From positions 248,001-312,000 of the forward strand of contig NZ_JAHKPY010000003.1 in NCBI RefSeq assembly GCF_018860745.1: a DNA stretch of 64,000 nt. The letters run 5' to 3'. Shown here piece by piece: positions 18,605 through 26,142 of the stretch (its first letter is position 1; the number at the start of each line of letters is the position of its first letter). The stretch is from Zobellia uliginosa (lineage in GTDB: Bacteria > Bacteroidota > Bacteroidia > Flavobacteriales > Flavobacteriaceae). The position numbers and the translations under genes were made by a program. The notes under the pieces are model-generated. The model was given only the letters and a program-made list of their open reading frames with translations, was not told where the DNA came from and ran no database searches.

Positions 18605-19753
18605 TTATTCTAGTGGCTTAAAGAAATAAAGTTCATGATCAGGTAACAATTCAGGATGAAAAATATGAATGAGGTCTTTTAGTACCAAATCCGGTCGCAT
18701 AGGTCCCAATTCATAATATAACAATCCTCCTGTAGCTCCTTTGGTAATAGTATTAGAGAAGACAGTTTTGTTTTTGTATGCATCAAATTGGGTGTAATGT
18801 TTATTGGATTCTCCAATATCTTCATATGAAGTAAGCATAGAAGGGTTTAGCCAATAATCCGCATGTTGCGCTGTGGCAAGAACGGTCTCTAAACTTTGGC
18901 TAATACCCCCGGTTTCTTGCGTTTCTTTCCAAAGATAATCCGTTTTGGCATCTTTTAGAAATTGCGCCATCCAGCTTTTTCCTCCGGCAACATGCCACAC
19001 ATCTTTATATAATCCTCCGGTAAGTACCGTTGGTTTTTTGGTAACGTTCTCTACAATACTTTTTGTTTGAAAATATGATTGTTCTATCGACTTAAAAATA
19101 CTATCTGCTTTAGTTTCGAGTCCGAAAAAAGGTGCGAAAAATTTAACCCACTCCGCTTTTCCTAAAGGAGATTCTTCCGTCCAATCGCCATTATATACAA
19201 TAGGAATATTAGAACGTATTACAGTTTCGTATGCCTTGTTCTGGTTGTTCATTCCAAACCCAACCACAACATCTGGTCTTAGGCTAATAGCTATTTCCGT
19301 ATTTAAAGTTTCATTATTGCCCAATTCTTTAATGTCCCCATTGTCAATCAGTTTACGTGCGTTTTCAGAAGAGATTAATTCAGTTTTTGGAAAGCCAACT
19401 AATTTATCAAGAACTCCCAAAGCTTCAAGAGAAGGTATGTGTGTAGTAGAAGTTACTATTAGACGCTCTATAGGTGTGGCAATAATAGCATCGTACTCAT
19501 CTTTGTTGAGGGTCATTGATGCCATTTTATCTTTTGGAATCAGTGCGTACTTAAAAGAAGTATTAGCTCCTGGCCATGCAGATGAAACTTCAATTATAGT
19601 AAGTCCGTTGTTGGACTTTTCAATTGTAAAACCCTTTGCATGGCTTATTTCAATTTCCTGGGGATGATTATTTTCTGGAGGAAATCCATTTTTTTTATCC
19701 GTTTTACAAGCGATAAAGAGACAGAGTACAAATAGTAATATATTGTTTTTCAA
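18605..19753 (-). CDS. btuF: BtuF/FecB-type substrate-binding lipoprotein
   Basis: Periplasmic binding lipoprotein for a corrinoid or siderophore. The lipobox F-I-A-C follows a short hydrophobic stretch, then a two-lobed class III binding fold: N-lobe R-L-I-V-T-S-T-T-H-I-P-S-L-E-A-L, mid-helix, and C-lobe with G-G-L-Y-K-D-V-W-H-V-A-G-G-K-S-W-M-A. Translation appears to start at a TTG (19753), since no ATG opens the signal peptide. First gene of the minus-strand group btuF-btuC-DUF1080-ATPase. No riboswitch was found in its 216-base upstream region, which it shares with the divergent FKBP gene. Confidence 0.85.
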   Translation of the reverse strand: MKNNILLFVLCLFIACKTDKKNGFPPENNHPQEIEISHAKGFTIEKSNNGLTIIEVSSAWPGANTSFKYALIPKDKMASMTLNKDEYDAIIATPIERLIVTSTTHIPSLEALGVLDKLVGFPKTELISSENARKLIDNGDIKELGNNETLNTEIAISLRPDVVVGFGMNNQNKAYETVIRSNIPIVYNGDWTEESPLGKAEWVKFFAPFFGLETKADSIFKSIEQSYFQTKSIVENVTKKPTVLTGGLYKDVWHVAGGKSWMAQFLKDAKTDYLWKETQETGGISQSLETVLATAQHADYWLNPSMLTSYEDIGESNKHYTQFDAYKNKTVFSNTITKGATGGLLYYELGPMRPDLVLKDLIHIFHPELLPDHELYFFKPLE

Positions 19754-19919
19754 TGTGTTTTGTTCGTGTTTGTTCCAGATATAAAAAGTTCTTACGTTGC
19801 TAAAGGTAATGTGTTTATCCGCTAAGAGAAAAGACGGTAAGTAATTATTTTAAAAAGATCGGATACTTGGTTATTTTGTTAGCATAGTTCTAATTCGTTT
19901 ATACCTATGTCTAGTAAAA

Positions 19920-19953
19920 TTGTTTAAGGGCTGTCATTAGTTCATTATATTTG
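19920..19953 (+). promoter_or_regulatory. flavobacterial promoter of the FKBP gene
   Basis: TTG (19920-19922), 23-base spacer, then TATATTTG (19946-19953). This matches the Flavobacterium housekeeping consensus TTG-N17-23-TAnnTTTG and lies 16 bases before the start codon. Confidence 0.6.
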
Positions 19954-19969
19954 ACGCTTAAAAATAATT

Positions 19970-20419
19970 ATGATGAAGAAAGTTTTATTTGTTTTGGCCT
20001 TGGTTGTATTTGCTTCTTGTGGAGATGATGATGTAGATTACGCGGTTAAGAATGAACAGGATATAAAAGCATATGTTGAAGCAAACGGTTTGGATGCTAC
20101 TAGAAGTGAGTCCGGTCTTTACTATGTTGTTGAGGAAGAAGGTACAGGCGAAAGACCCACTATTAACTCTAGTGTTACTGTAGCTTATAAGGGTTATTTT
20201 TTAGATGGAGATGTTTTTGATGAAAGCAGTTCAGAAGGTGCTACTTTTCCTCTTCAGAGGGTGATTGCTGGTTGGACAGAAGGTATTAGGTACTTTAAAG
20301 AAGGCGGAAACGGTATTTTACTTGTACCAGCGGCTTTGGCTTATGGTGACGCTGGTGTTTCTGGTATTCCTGGTGGTTCAGCACTTGTTTTTGAGGTTAA
20401 CCTCTTGGAAGTAAATTAA
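19970..20419 (+). CDS. FKBP-type peptidyl-prolyl isomerase lipoprotein
   Basis: Extracytoplasmic PPIase that catalyses cis-trans isomerisation at prolines. The signal with lipobox F-A-S-C is followed by an Asp-rich stretch (GDDDVD). A linker of about 30 residues leads to one FKBP domain (about 50-148): V-A-Y-K-G-Y-F-L-D-G, VFDES, V-I-A-G-W-T-E-G-I and LALAYG-like LAYGD. A second ATG one codon later could also be used. It is monocistronic: its own promoter lies before it and a strong terminator after it, so it is separate from the riboswitch-controlled genes that follow. Confidence 0.92.
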   Translation: MMKKVLFVLALVVFASCGDDDVDYAVKNEQDIKAYVEANGLDATRSESGLYYVVEEEGTGERPTINSSVTVAYKGYFLDGDVFDESSSEGATFPLQRVIAGWTEGIRYFKEGGNGILLVPAALAYGDAGVSGIPGGSALVFEVNLLEVN

Positions 20420-20437
20420 ATTATAATGCTTTATGAT

Positions 20438-20470
20438 AAAAACACCCTTCATGCGAAGGGTGTTTTTTTT
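20438..20470 (+). terminator. terminator of the FKBP gene
   Basis: AACACCCTTC / GAAGGGTGTT, 10-bp perfect stem, 4-nt loop, followed by a run of T. Confidence 0.92.
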
Positions 20471-20473
20471 AGG

Positions 20474-20503
20474 TTGTATTTGTCAATGAATTTACTACCT
20501 TCG
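20474..20503 (+). promoter_or_regulatory. promoter of the btuB riboswitch transcript
   Basis: TTG (20474-20476), 19-base spacer, TACCTTCG (20496-20503), one base off the TAnnTTTG consensus. It is placed so that the transcript starts just before the riboswitch aptamer. Confidence 0.5.
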
Positions 20504-20510
20504 CCGCGAA

Positions 20511-20716
20511 TTTTGGTTCGATTAAGTAACATATACTTTGTCGATTAAAAGGGAATCCGGTTAAAATCCGGAACTGTTCCCGCAACTGTAAGTTTACACC
20601 AAGCTATGCTTGGTGCCTCTTAGGAGGGTGTTATTTTCTTCAACACCACTGTCTAAGTAATAGATGGGAAGGTAAGATAACATTGAGCAAGTCAGGAGAC
20701 CTGCCATTTTCATAAC
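20511..20716 (+). promoter_or_regulatory. cobalamin riboswitch
   Basis: Contains the conserved core GGGAATCCGG followed by CCGGAACTGTTCCCGCAACTG (written in parts: GGGAATCCGG at 20551-20560 and CCCGCAACTG near 20579-20588). The B12 box GTCAGGAGACCTGCC is at 20691-20705. It lies directly upstream of btuB. In this class adenosylcobalamin or a related corrinoid binding lowers expression, so the btuB-btuG-btuF genes should be induced when cobalamin is scarce. Boundaries are approximate. Confidence 0.93.
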
Positions 20717-20723
20717 CTTAAAC

Positions 20724-20746
20724 AAGACTTTCGGGTAAAAGGTCTT
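20724..20746 (+). promoter_or_regulatory. hairpin between riboswitch and btuB start
   Basis: AAGACTTT pairs with AAAGGTCTT around a short CGGGT loop, ending 7 bases before the btuB ATG. There is no long T-run, so it may be a translational expression platform rather than a terminator. Confidence 0.4.
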
Positions 20747-20753
20747 TAACGGT

Positions 20754-22598
20754 ATGAGAGATAATAAACCATTTTTGATTATTCTTGTTTTCTTATGCAC
20801 TTTGTTTGGCAATGCCCAACAGGATAGCATAACAGTTTTGGACGAAGTGATTCTTACTGATGTTCGACTTTTGCATTTTTCGAATGGAAAGGTAGACGTT
20901 CTAAAAGATTCTTTAGTTGACCGTAATGGCAGCTCTTTGACTGACCTTCTGCAATTTAACTCTAGTATTTATTTAAAGGAAAATGGATTAGGAATGCTTT
21001 CTTCTCCATCTTTCCGAGGAACTAATGCTTCACAAACAGCCGTCATCTGGAATGGCATCAATATTAATTCACAACTTACAGGTCAGGTTGATTTTAATAC
21101 AATTGTGCCAAGAAATTACGGCTCTATAAGTATTAGAAGTGGGGGAGGAAGTGTGCAATTTGGTAGTGGAGCGATTGGTGGTAGTGTGCATTTGAATGAC
21201 CTATTTCGATTCGGCAAACATTCAGAACATGAGTTACTCTTTAGTTATGGGAGTTTTGATACAAAGAATTTTAATTACCGTACTTCTATTGGGTCAAAGA
21301 AAACCACAGTAGGTTTAGGAATAAACTATCTTGAATCGGAAAACGACTATAAATATTTGGGAACAAACCAAAGGAATGAAAATGGCGCCTTTAATAATGT
21401 TAATGTCAATGCTAATATAGGACATGAAATAAACGATAGTCAATTACTAAAATTCTATCATAACACTTTTATTGGTGACCGTGATTTTTCAGGAACTATT
21501 ACTGCACCTTCCAATTCTAATTATCGTGATTATAATTCCCGTAACCTTTTGGAATGGAGTCATTTTAATGAAAAACAAATTCATCGGGTTAAATTAGGTT
21601 ACTTATACGAAAAGTACAAATACTATGATAATAAAGAGCGTGCAGATTTTTCCTTTGGAAATACAAATACATTTTTGATCAATTATGATTACAAAATTAA
21701 TTTCAAGGATATTGTTCTCAATGGCATTGCCGATTACAGTTATATTGAAGCTAAAGGAACTTCTCTTGAAAATGGTACCAGAAAAACACTAGCCACAACC
21801 CTTTTATTCAAACATAATTTAAGTGAGAAGGTTACCTACGGAGCCAACCTTAGAAAAGAGTTTATAAATGATTACAAAAGCCCGTTTGTTTATTCTTTAA
21901 ACGGCAGATATTCTTTTAACTCCCACCACACTATTTATTTGAATGCTTCAAAAAACTACAGGGTTCCCACGTTCAATGAAGTCTATTGGATTTTAGGTGG
22001 AGGATCAGGTGGTAACCCTGATATTAGACCTGAATCTTCACTACAGGCAGAAATAGGGCAGACCTTTAAAAAAGAGAAGTATACTTTTCAATGGGCTGCT
22101 TTTTATATTGATTCTGAGGATCTTATTCAGTGGAGGCCAAACGATATGGGAATTTGGACTCCCATCAATATTAATAACGCGTCAAATTATGGTCTTGAAG
22201 TTTCGTTAGAGTTAGCGGAAAAATGGGGAAACCATAATCTTACTTGGAAAAATAGCTATGCACTGACTAAGGCGGTAGATTCTGAAACTAATAAATCGTT
22301 AATGTATGTGCCAGAACATAAGGTAACATCTATTCTAACATATGCCTATTTAGACTGGCGATTATTTTATCAATTATTCGTTAATAGCAGCGTTTTTATC
22401 ACTTCAGATAATTCTGAGTCTTTGTTGGGGTATGCCGTATCGAACTTAGGCTTGAGTAGAAGTTTTAAAATAAAGGAAAAAATGAATATTGAGACTTCGC
22501 TGCAAGTCAATAATCTATTCAATAAAAATTATCAAAATGTTGCCTTCAGGCCTATGCCAAATAGGAATGTACAATTAAAGTTAAAGTTTAAAATTTAA
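20754..22598 (+). CDS. btuB: TonB-dependent cobalamin receptor BtuB
   Basis: Outer-membrane TonB-dependent receptor, 614 residues. The signal peptide ends at F-G-N-A-Q. The plug domain (about 30-150) contains L-D-E-V-I-L-T-D, S-F-R-G-T-N-A-S-Q-T-A-V-I-W-N-G-I-N-I-N and SGAIGGSVHL, followed by a 22-strand barrel ending in L-K-L-K-F-K-I with a terminal hydrophobic residue. The assignment to cobalamin rests on the riboswitch immediately upstream and the small size typical of BtuB; there is no N-terminal carboxypeptidase-like extension of the SusC type. First gene of btuB-btuG-btuF. Confidence 0.93.
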   Translation: MRDNKPFLIILVFLCTLFGNAQQDSITVLDEVILTDVRLLHFSNGKVDVLKDSLVDRNGSSLTDLLQFNSSIYLKENGLGMLSSPSFRGTNASQTAVIWNGININSQLTGQVDFNTIVPRNYGSISIRSGGGSVQFGSGAIGGSVHLNDLFRFGKHSEHELLFSYGSFDTKNFNYRTSIGSKKTTVGLGINYLESENDYKYLGTNQRNENGAFNNVNVNANIGHEINDSQLLKFYHNTFIGDRDFSGTITAPSNSNYRDYNSRNLLEWSHFNEKQIHRVKLGYLYEKYKYYDNKERADFSFGNTNTFLINYDYKINFKDIVLNGIADYSYIEAKGTSLENGTRKTLATTLLFKHNLSEKVTYGANLRKEFINDYKSPFVYSLNGRYSFNSHHTIYLNASKNYRVPTFNEVYWILGGGSGGNPDIRPESSLQAEIGQTFKKEKYTFQWAAFYIDSEDLIQWRPNDMGIWTPININNASNYGLEVSLELAEKWGNHNLTWKNSYALTKAVDSETNKSLMYVPEHKVTSILTYAYLDWRLFYQLFVNSSVFITSDNSESLLGYAVSNLGLSRSFKIKEKMNIETSLQVNNLFNKNYQNVAFRPMPNRNVQLKLKFKI

Positions 22599-22610
22599 AA
22601 AAAGAACAAA

Positions 22611-23675
22611 ATGAAAATGAAACAAGTATCAATTTTAGTAGCCATGGCGGCCTTATTTACAGTTAGTTGTTCAAATGATGACGATGGAGTTGTAATTGAA
22701 GAGGTGAAGGGAGATTACCAAAATGGAATTTTAATAGCAAATGAAGGTCCCTTTAACAACGGTAGCGGAACGGTAACTTATATATCTAACGATTCATTAC
22801 TAGTAAAAGATGCTATTTTTAAATTAGAAAATAATGAAGATGTAGGTAACATTCTACAGTCTATCGCCTTTAATGAAGAACTGGCTTATATTGTGGTCAA
22901 TAATTCACATAAAATTCATGTGGTCAATCGGTATACTTTTAAAAGCGAGGGAGTAATAGATGATGGCCTTTTAAACCCTAGATATATGACTGTTTCAAAT
23001 GGGAAGGGTTATGTTACCAATTGGGGAGATACTGCAGATGAAACTGATGATTATATTGCCGTTATTGATTTAATTTCCAATACGGTTTCAGAATCTATTC
23101 CTGTTGAGTTAGGGCCGGAAGCTATCACTTCCAATGCTAATTTTGTCTATGTAGCCCATAAAGGAGCATTCGGTCAGAATAATAAGGTTTCAATAATTGA
23201 TTCTTCTTCGGACTTAATTACATCTACGCTAACCGTTGGAGATTTTCCTAATTCCATGCAATGGGATACTGCCGGAAACTTATGGGTATTAAGCAGCGGT
23301 GCTCCAGAATATACTGGGGAAGAAACCAATGGAACACTTACGGAAATTAACACATCAGACAATACTATTTCACAGACTTTAGATTTTGATACTACAGAGC
23401 ATCCAAGTGCTTTGAGTGTAGAAGATGATACATTTTATTATGGGATGTCTAATGCCGTTTATACATTTGAACCTGGATTGGATGCTTTGCCAACTGAAGC
23501 TTTTATAAATGATGTATCGTTTTATACTATGACTGTTAATGACGGTAAACTTTATGGAACAGATGCTAAAGATTATGTTAGTAAAGGAGATTTGTATATT
23601 TATGATTTGAATACGAAGACATTAACCAATACTATTTCTGTAGGTATTATTCCAGGAGGTATATACTTTAATTAA
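22611..23675 (+). CDS. btuG: BtuG-like surface beta-propeller lipoprotein
   Basis: A lipoprotein (lipobox V-S-C, then N-D-D-D) with a seven-bladed YncE/DUF5074-type propeller over residues 30-354; blade repeats such as Y-I-V-V-N-N-S-H-K-I-H-V-V-N and Y-V-A-H-K-G are visible. Bacteroides BtuG proteins have this architecture, sit on BtuB as a lid and bind cobalamin with very high affinity. The position 12 bases after btuB under a cobalamin riboswitch supports the same role here. Assignment is by architecture and context, not by alignment. A second ATG at 22617 is also possible. Confidence 0.78.
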   Translation: MKMKQVSILVAMAALFTVSCSNDDDGVVIEEVKGDYQNGILIANEGPFNNGSGTVTYISNDSLLVKDAIFKLENNEDVGNILQSIAFNEELAYIVVNNSHKIHVVNRYTFKSEGVIDDGLLNPRYMTVSNGKGYVTNWGDTADETDDYIAVIDLISNTVSESIPVELGPEAITSNANFVYVAHKGAFGQNNKVSIIDSSSDLITSTLTVGDFPNSMQWDTAGNLWVLSSGAPEYTGEETNGTLTEINTSDNTISQTLDFDTTEHPSALSVEDDTFYYGMSNAVYTFEPGLDALPTEAFINDVSFYTMTVNDGKLYGTDAKDYVSKGDLYIYDLNTKTLTNTISVGIIPGGIYFN

Positions 23676-23680
23676 AACTG

Positions 23681-24607
23681 ATGCTTAAAGCCTGTTCTTT
23701 TATGCCTGCTGTAACACAAATGCTCTATGATATGGGTTTGCAAGAACATTTGTATGGTGTTACGTTTGAATGTCCCCCACAGGCCCTGAAAGAGAAAAAA
23801 CCAGTAGTGCGGTGTATCTTAGAAGGTAAGAATTATACAAGTAAACAGATAGATGTCTTTTTCTCTGAAAGTAAACAAGAAGGGAAGAAACTCTACTATG
23901 TAGATGAGGAAGCATTGGCGGAAATAGCGCCAGACATCATATTTACTCAAGATATGTGTGATGTTTGCCAGATTGATACGGAATGTACAGCAGCAGCCGT
24001 TGCAAATCTTGACAAACAGCCAGAACTCATTTCTATTAGTCCTATGGGTTTTGATGATGTTTTTCAGAATGCCGTTACCATAGCAAAAGCATTGGATAAA
24101 GAAGAGGTTGCCTATGCATATTTAATAAAGTTAAATGACCGTGTTAATCATGTAATAGATACTATAATAGCATCCAAGGCTCCTAAAAAGAAGGTGTTGT
24201 TGTTAGAATGGTTGGAACCTATTTATAATTGTGGACATTGGATTCCTCATCAGATAGATTTTGCCGGTGGTGTAGATATGTTATCTAACCCATCTGGGAA
24301 TAGCGGGGTTATTTCTTGGGAAGATATTTTAGCGTACAATCCAGAAGTGATTGTGATAGCCCCATGCGGATTTAGTATGAAAAGAACATTGTCAGAAATG
24401 CACTTATTACTTTTAAAAGACGGATGGAATTCACTGGAGGCAGTACAGAAACAACAGGTATTTATAACAGATTTTGATTTGTTTACGCAATCATCTGCAG
24501 GAACGTTGGTAGATGGCATAGAATTATTGGCAGGATTGTTTCATCCGGAAGCAATTTCTATTCCTTCGCGCTTAAAAGGTAAGTATCAAAAGTTTTACGA
24601 GTATTAA
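23681..24607 (+). CDS. BtuF-like corrinoid-binding domain protein without signal peptide
   Basis: 308 residues with the class III periplasmic-binding fold: N-terminal ACSFMPAVTQMLYDMG, L-A-E-I-A-P-D-I-I-F-T-Q hinge motif, and C-lobe L-L-L-E-W-L-E-P-I-Y and G-G-V-D-M-L. It begins directly with the first fold strand and has no signal peptide or lipobox. A Cys-rich loop QDMCDVCQIDTEC lies near residue 95. A cytosolic place is therefore predicted, for example corrinoid binding after import, unless the true start is missing. It follows the BtuG-like gene by 5 bases, and an in-frame upstream extension is not available in that gap. Last gene of the riboswitch operon. Confidence 0.78.
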   Translation: MLKACSFMPAVTQMLYDMGLQEHLYGVTFECPPQALKEKKPVVRCILEGKNYTSKQIDVFFSESKQEGKKLYYVDEEALAEIAPDIIFTQDMCDVCQIDTECTAAAVANLDKQPELISISPMGFDDVFQNAVTIAKALDKEEVAYAYLIKLNDRVNHVIDTIIASKAPKKKVLLLEWLEPIYNCGHWIPHQIDFAGGVDMLSNPSGNSGVISWEDILAYNPEVIVIAPCGFSMKRTLSEMHLLLLKDGWNSLEAVQKQQVFITDFDLFTQSSAGTLVDGIELLAGLFHPEAISIPSRLKGKYQKFYEY

Positions 24608-24658
24608 AAAATTAAAAGTGTCTAGTCCTAAATATGGGAGGAGATCACTGAAAATTTG

Positions 24659-25096
24659 TTATTTTATTAGATTAAAAATAAATGGAATACTTGGTAAAAT
24701 AATTATAATAATAAAAGGATATGTATATCCGCAAAAAATAAGCAAATTAGAAGTAATATATTCATAAAATGGGATTTTATGTTTTTTACGGTTTCTACTT
24801 TCTATTCTCAGAAATATTAAATAAATCCAAAAAGAAAAGAAAAAGAAAATATAAAACTTTAAGTAAGAAAACCCTTTTGCGCCTAATCGCTCATTAAGAC
24901 CTAAGTCAAATATTTTAACAATAATTTCAGGCAATGAAAGTAATAATATAAGACTTAACCCTAAAAAGTTAATCCATCTAATAAATATCAAATAAGGACT
25001 ATTCGGGGCAATCATCTTCGTTAAATTCATGGTGTTTTCCATATTCATTTTCCGTATTAAATGGTTTTGTTTCCCCATTCGATTTTTCAATTTCAT
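24659..25096 (-). CDS. hypothetical multi-pass membrane protein
   Basis: I do not recognise this protein. It has 145 residues and about four hydrophobic segments (near 35-60, 75-97, 110-128 and 128-143) with Lys/Arg-rich loops such as R-N-R-K-K-H-K. The first 25 residues are polar, with several possible ATG starts, including one at 25048 that would remove 16 residues. Codon use is strongly AT-rich compared with the btu genes. Nothing beside it suggests a partner; it may be a recently acquired or fast-evolving gene. Confidence 0.45.
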   Translation of the reverse strand: MKLKNRMGKQNHLIRKMNMENTMNLTKMIAPNSPYLIFIRWINFLGLSLILLLSLPEIIVKIFDLGLNERLGAKGFSYLKFYIFFFFSFWIYLIFLRIESRNRKKHKIPFYEYITSNLLIFCGYTYPFIIIIILPSIPFIFNLIK

Positions 25097-25363
25097 TTTT
25101 TAATTTTGTCTGTGGATAGTGTCCAATAACCTTAAGGTTATCGGAACTACCTATTGAATAGTATTTCATAAAGTTAGTTTATATTCTATTAGCTGGGTTA
25201 AGAACATTTCTAAAGTAATTACGATTTGTAGTAGTTTAACAAGTTTAAACATTAAACCATAGTGCTGGTTTAATAATGGAATAAAAGATAGGATTTTTTA
25301 ATCCTAAATTAGGGAAGGTCTACATTTTGAATATTAGTCTAATCAAATATTTGTTAAGGAATA
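25097..25363. other. AT-rich intergenic stretch with one perfect inverted repeat
   Basis: No ORF of note. It contains ATTAAACCA (25252-25260) and TGGTTTAAT (25267-25275), a 9-bp perfect inverted repeat with a 6-nt loop and no T-run, plus a short AACCTTAAGGTT palindrome near 25130. These could be protein sites or a small RNA hairpin; function not evident. Confidence 0.4.
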
Positions 25364-25611
25364 TTACCAGATTATAGGTGAATCGGTAACATATATATAT
25401 TGTTTTTTAGAGGTGTAAACATTTTGGAGCTTGCCATAGTTTCAATAGGTAGCACTACCTTCTGCTCACCTTTAGCACAAGAACCTGTTATTAATTTTAT
25501 GGCTTCCGCAAGGTAGGGTTCTTCTAAATCGCCCAAAACTCCCATTTTTGTAACGTCTTCTTGTAATGGTTCATCAGGAAAAAGCCCACTGGTGAAATTC
25601 TTAAACCCTCA
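25364..25611 (-). pseudogene. decayed C-terminal fragment of an S41 peptidase
   Basis: About 80 codons resembling the end of the S41 peptidase gene at 26143-27633: shared L-F-P-D, L-Q-E-D-V-T, LGDLEEPYLA, A-K-G and SKMF. It closes with S-P-I-I-W, where the intact gene has P-P-I-I-W. Everything upstream (signal, PDZ and catalytic regions) is missing, the frame meets a TGA just before the homology, and one base is lost near the 3' end in an AT repeat. A remnant of a third tandem copy or of a recombination event. Confidence 0.8.
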
Positions 25612-25615
25612 TATG

Positions 25616-26071
25616 TTATAATTCATTTTGTAATTCTGCTTTAAACTCTTTATCAAGCATAAGTACTTGTTCTAAAATATTTTTAAAATCATTATCTGAT
25701 GCAGAAATTGGAAGATTGCATTTAACCAAGTCTTCAAACTTATAATTATTCAATACTGCCAAAGAATCAAATCGGGAAGCAAACGTTGCGAATTCTTCCT
25801 CTATATTTTTAATAGAATAAATACATTCTATTAAACCTTTATTAAAAGATATACTTAAATAAATAATGAGATCATTGATTATCTCTTCCATGTAAAAACA
25901 CTTATCCCTGTTACTATATGACATACATGGATATAAGATATTTGATTCTCTAATAACATTAATTGACGGGGTTTTGCCATCTTTGAAATTACCAAAATTA
26001 TTACATAGGGCTATGTATATATCGGAAAAGCCTATTTTACTTAAGGTGGGTATTAAAATTTCATTATCCAT
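25616..26071 (-). CDS. hypothetical soluble protein
   Basis: 151 residues from the ATG at 26071; a TTG two codons earlier is less likely. I do not recognise the family. No signal peptide or TM helix. Acidic, probably helical, with SKIGFSDIYIALCNN near the N-terminus and a charged C-terminal helix. It lies exactly between an intact S41 peptidase gene and the S41 fragment, so it was probably inserted into or next to an S41 array. Small acidic proteins in such places can be immunity proteins, but nothing in the sequence proves this. Confidence 0.5.
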   Translation of the reverse strand: MDNEILIPTLSKIGFSDIYIALCNNFGNFKDGKTPSINVIRESNILYPCMSYSNRDKCFYMEEIINDLIIYLSISFNKGLIECIYSIKNIEEEFATFASRFDSLAVLNNYKFEDLVKCNLPISASDNDFKNILEQVLMLDKEFKAELQNEL

Positions 26072-26142
26072 TAGCAAGCATAATATTTTGCTAAAAATAT
26101 AATTTCTATTCTATATTCTCTCACTCTTTTTTCATACAAGGG

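Noticed and set aside
19754-19969. Second cobalamin riboswitch before the minus-strand btuF gene
   Set aside because: No B12 box or GGGAA-type core is visible in this region on the minus strand.
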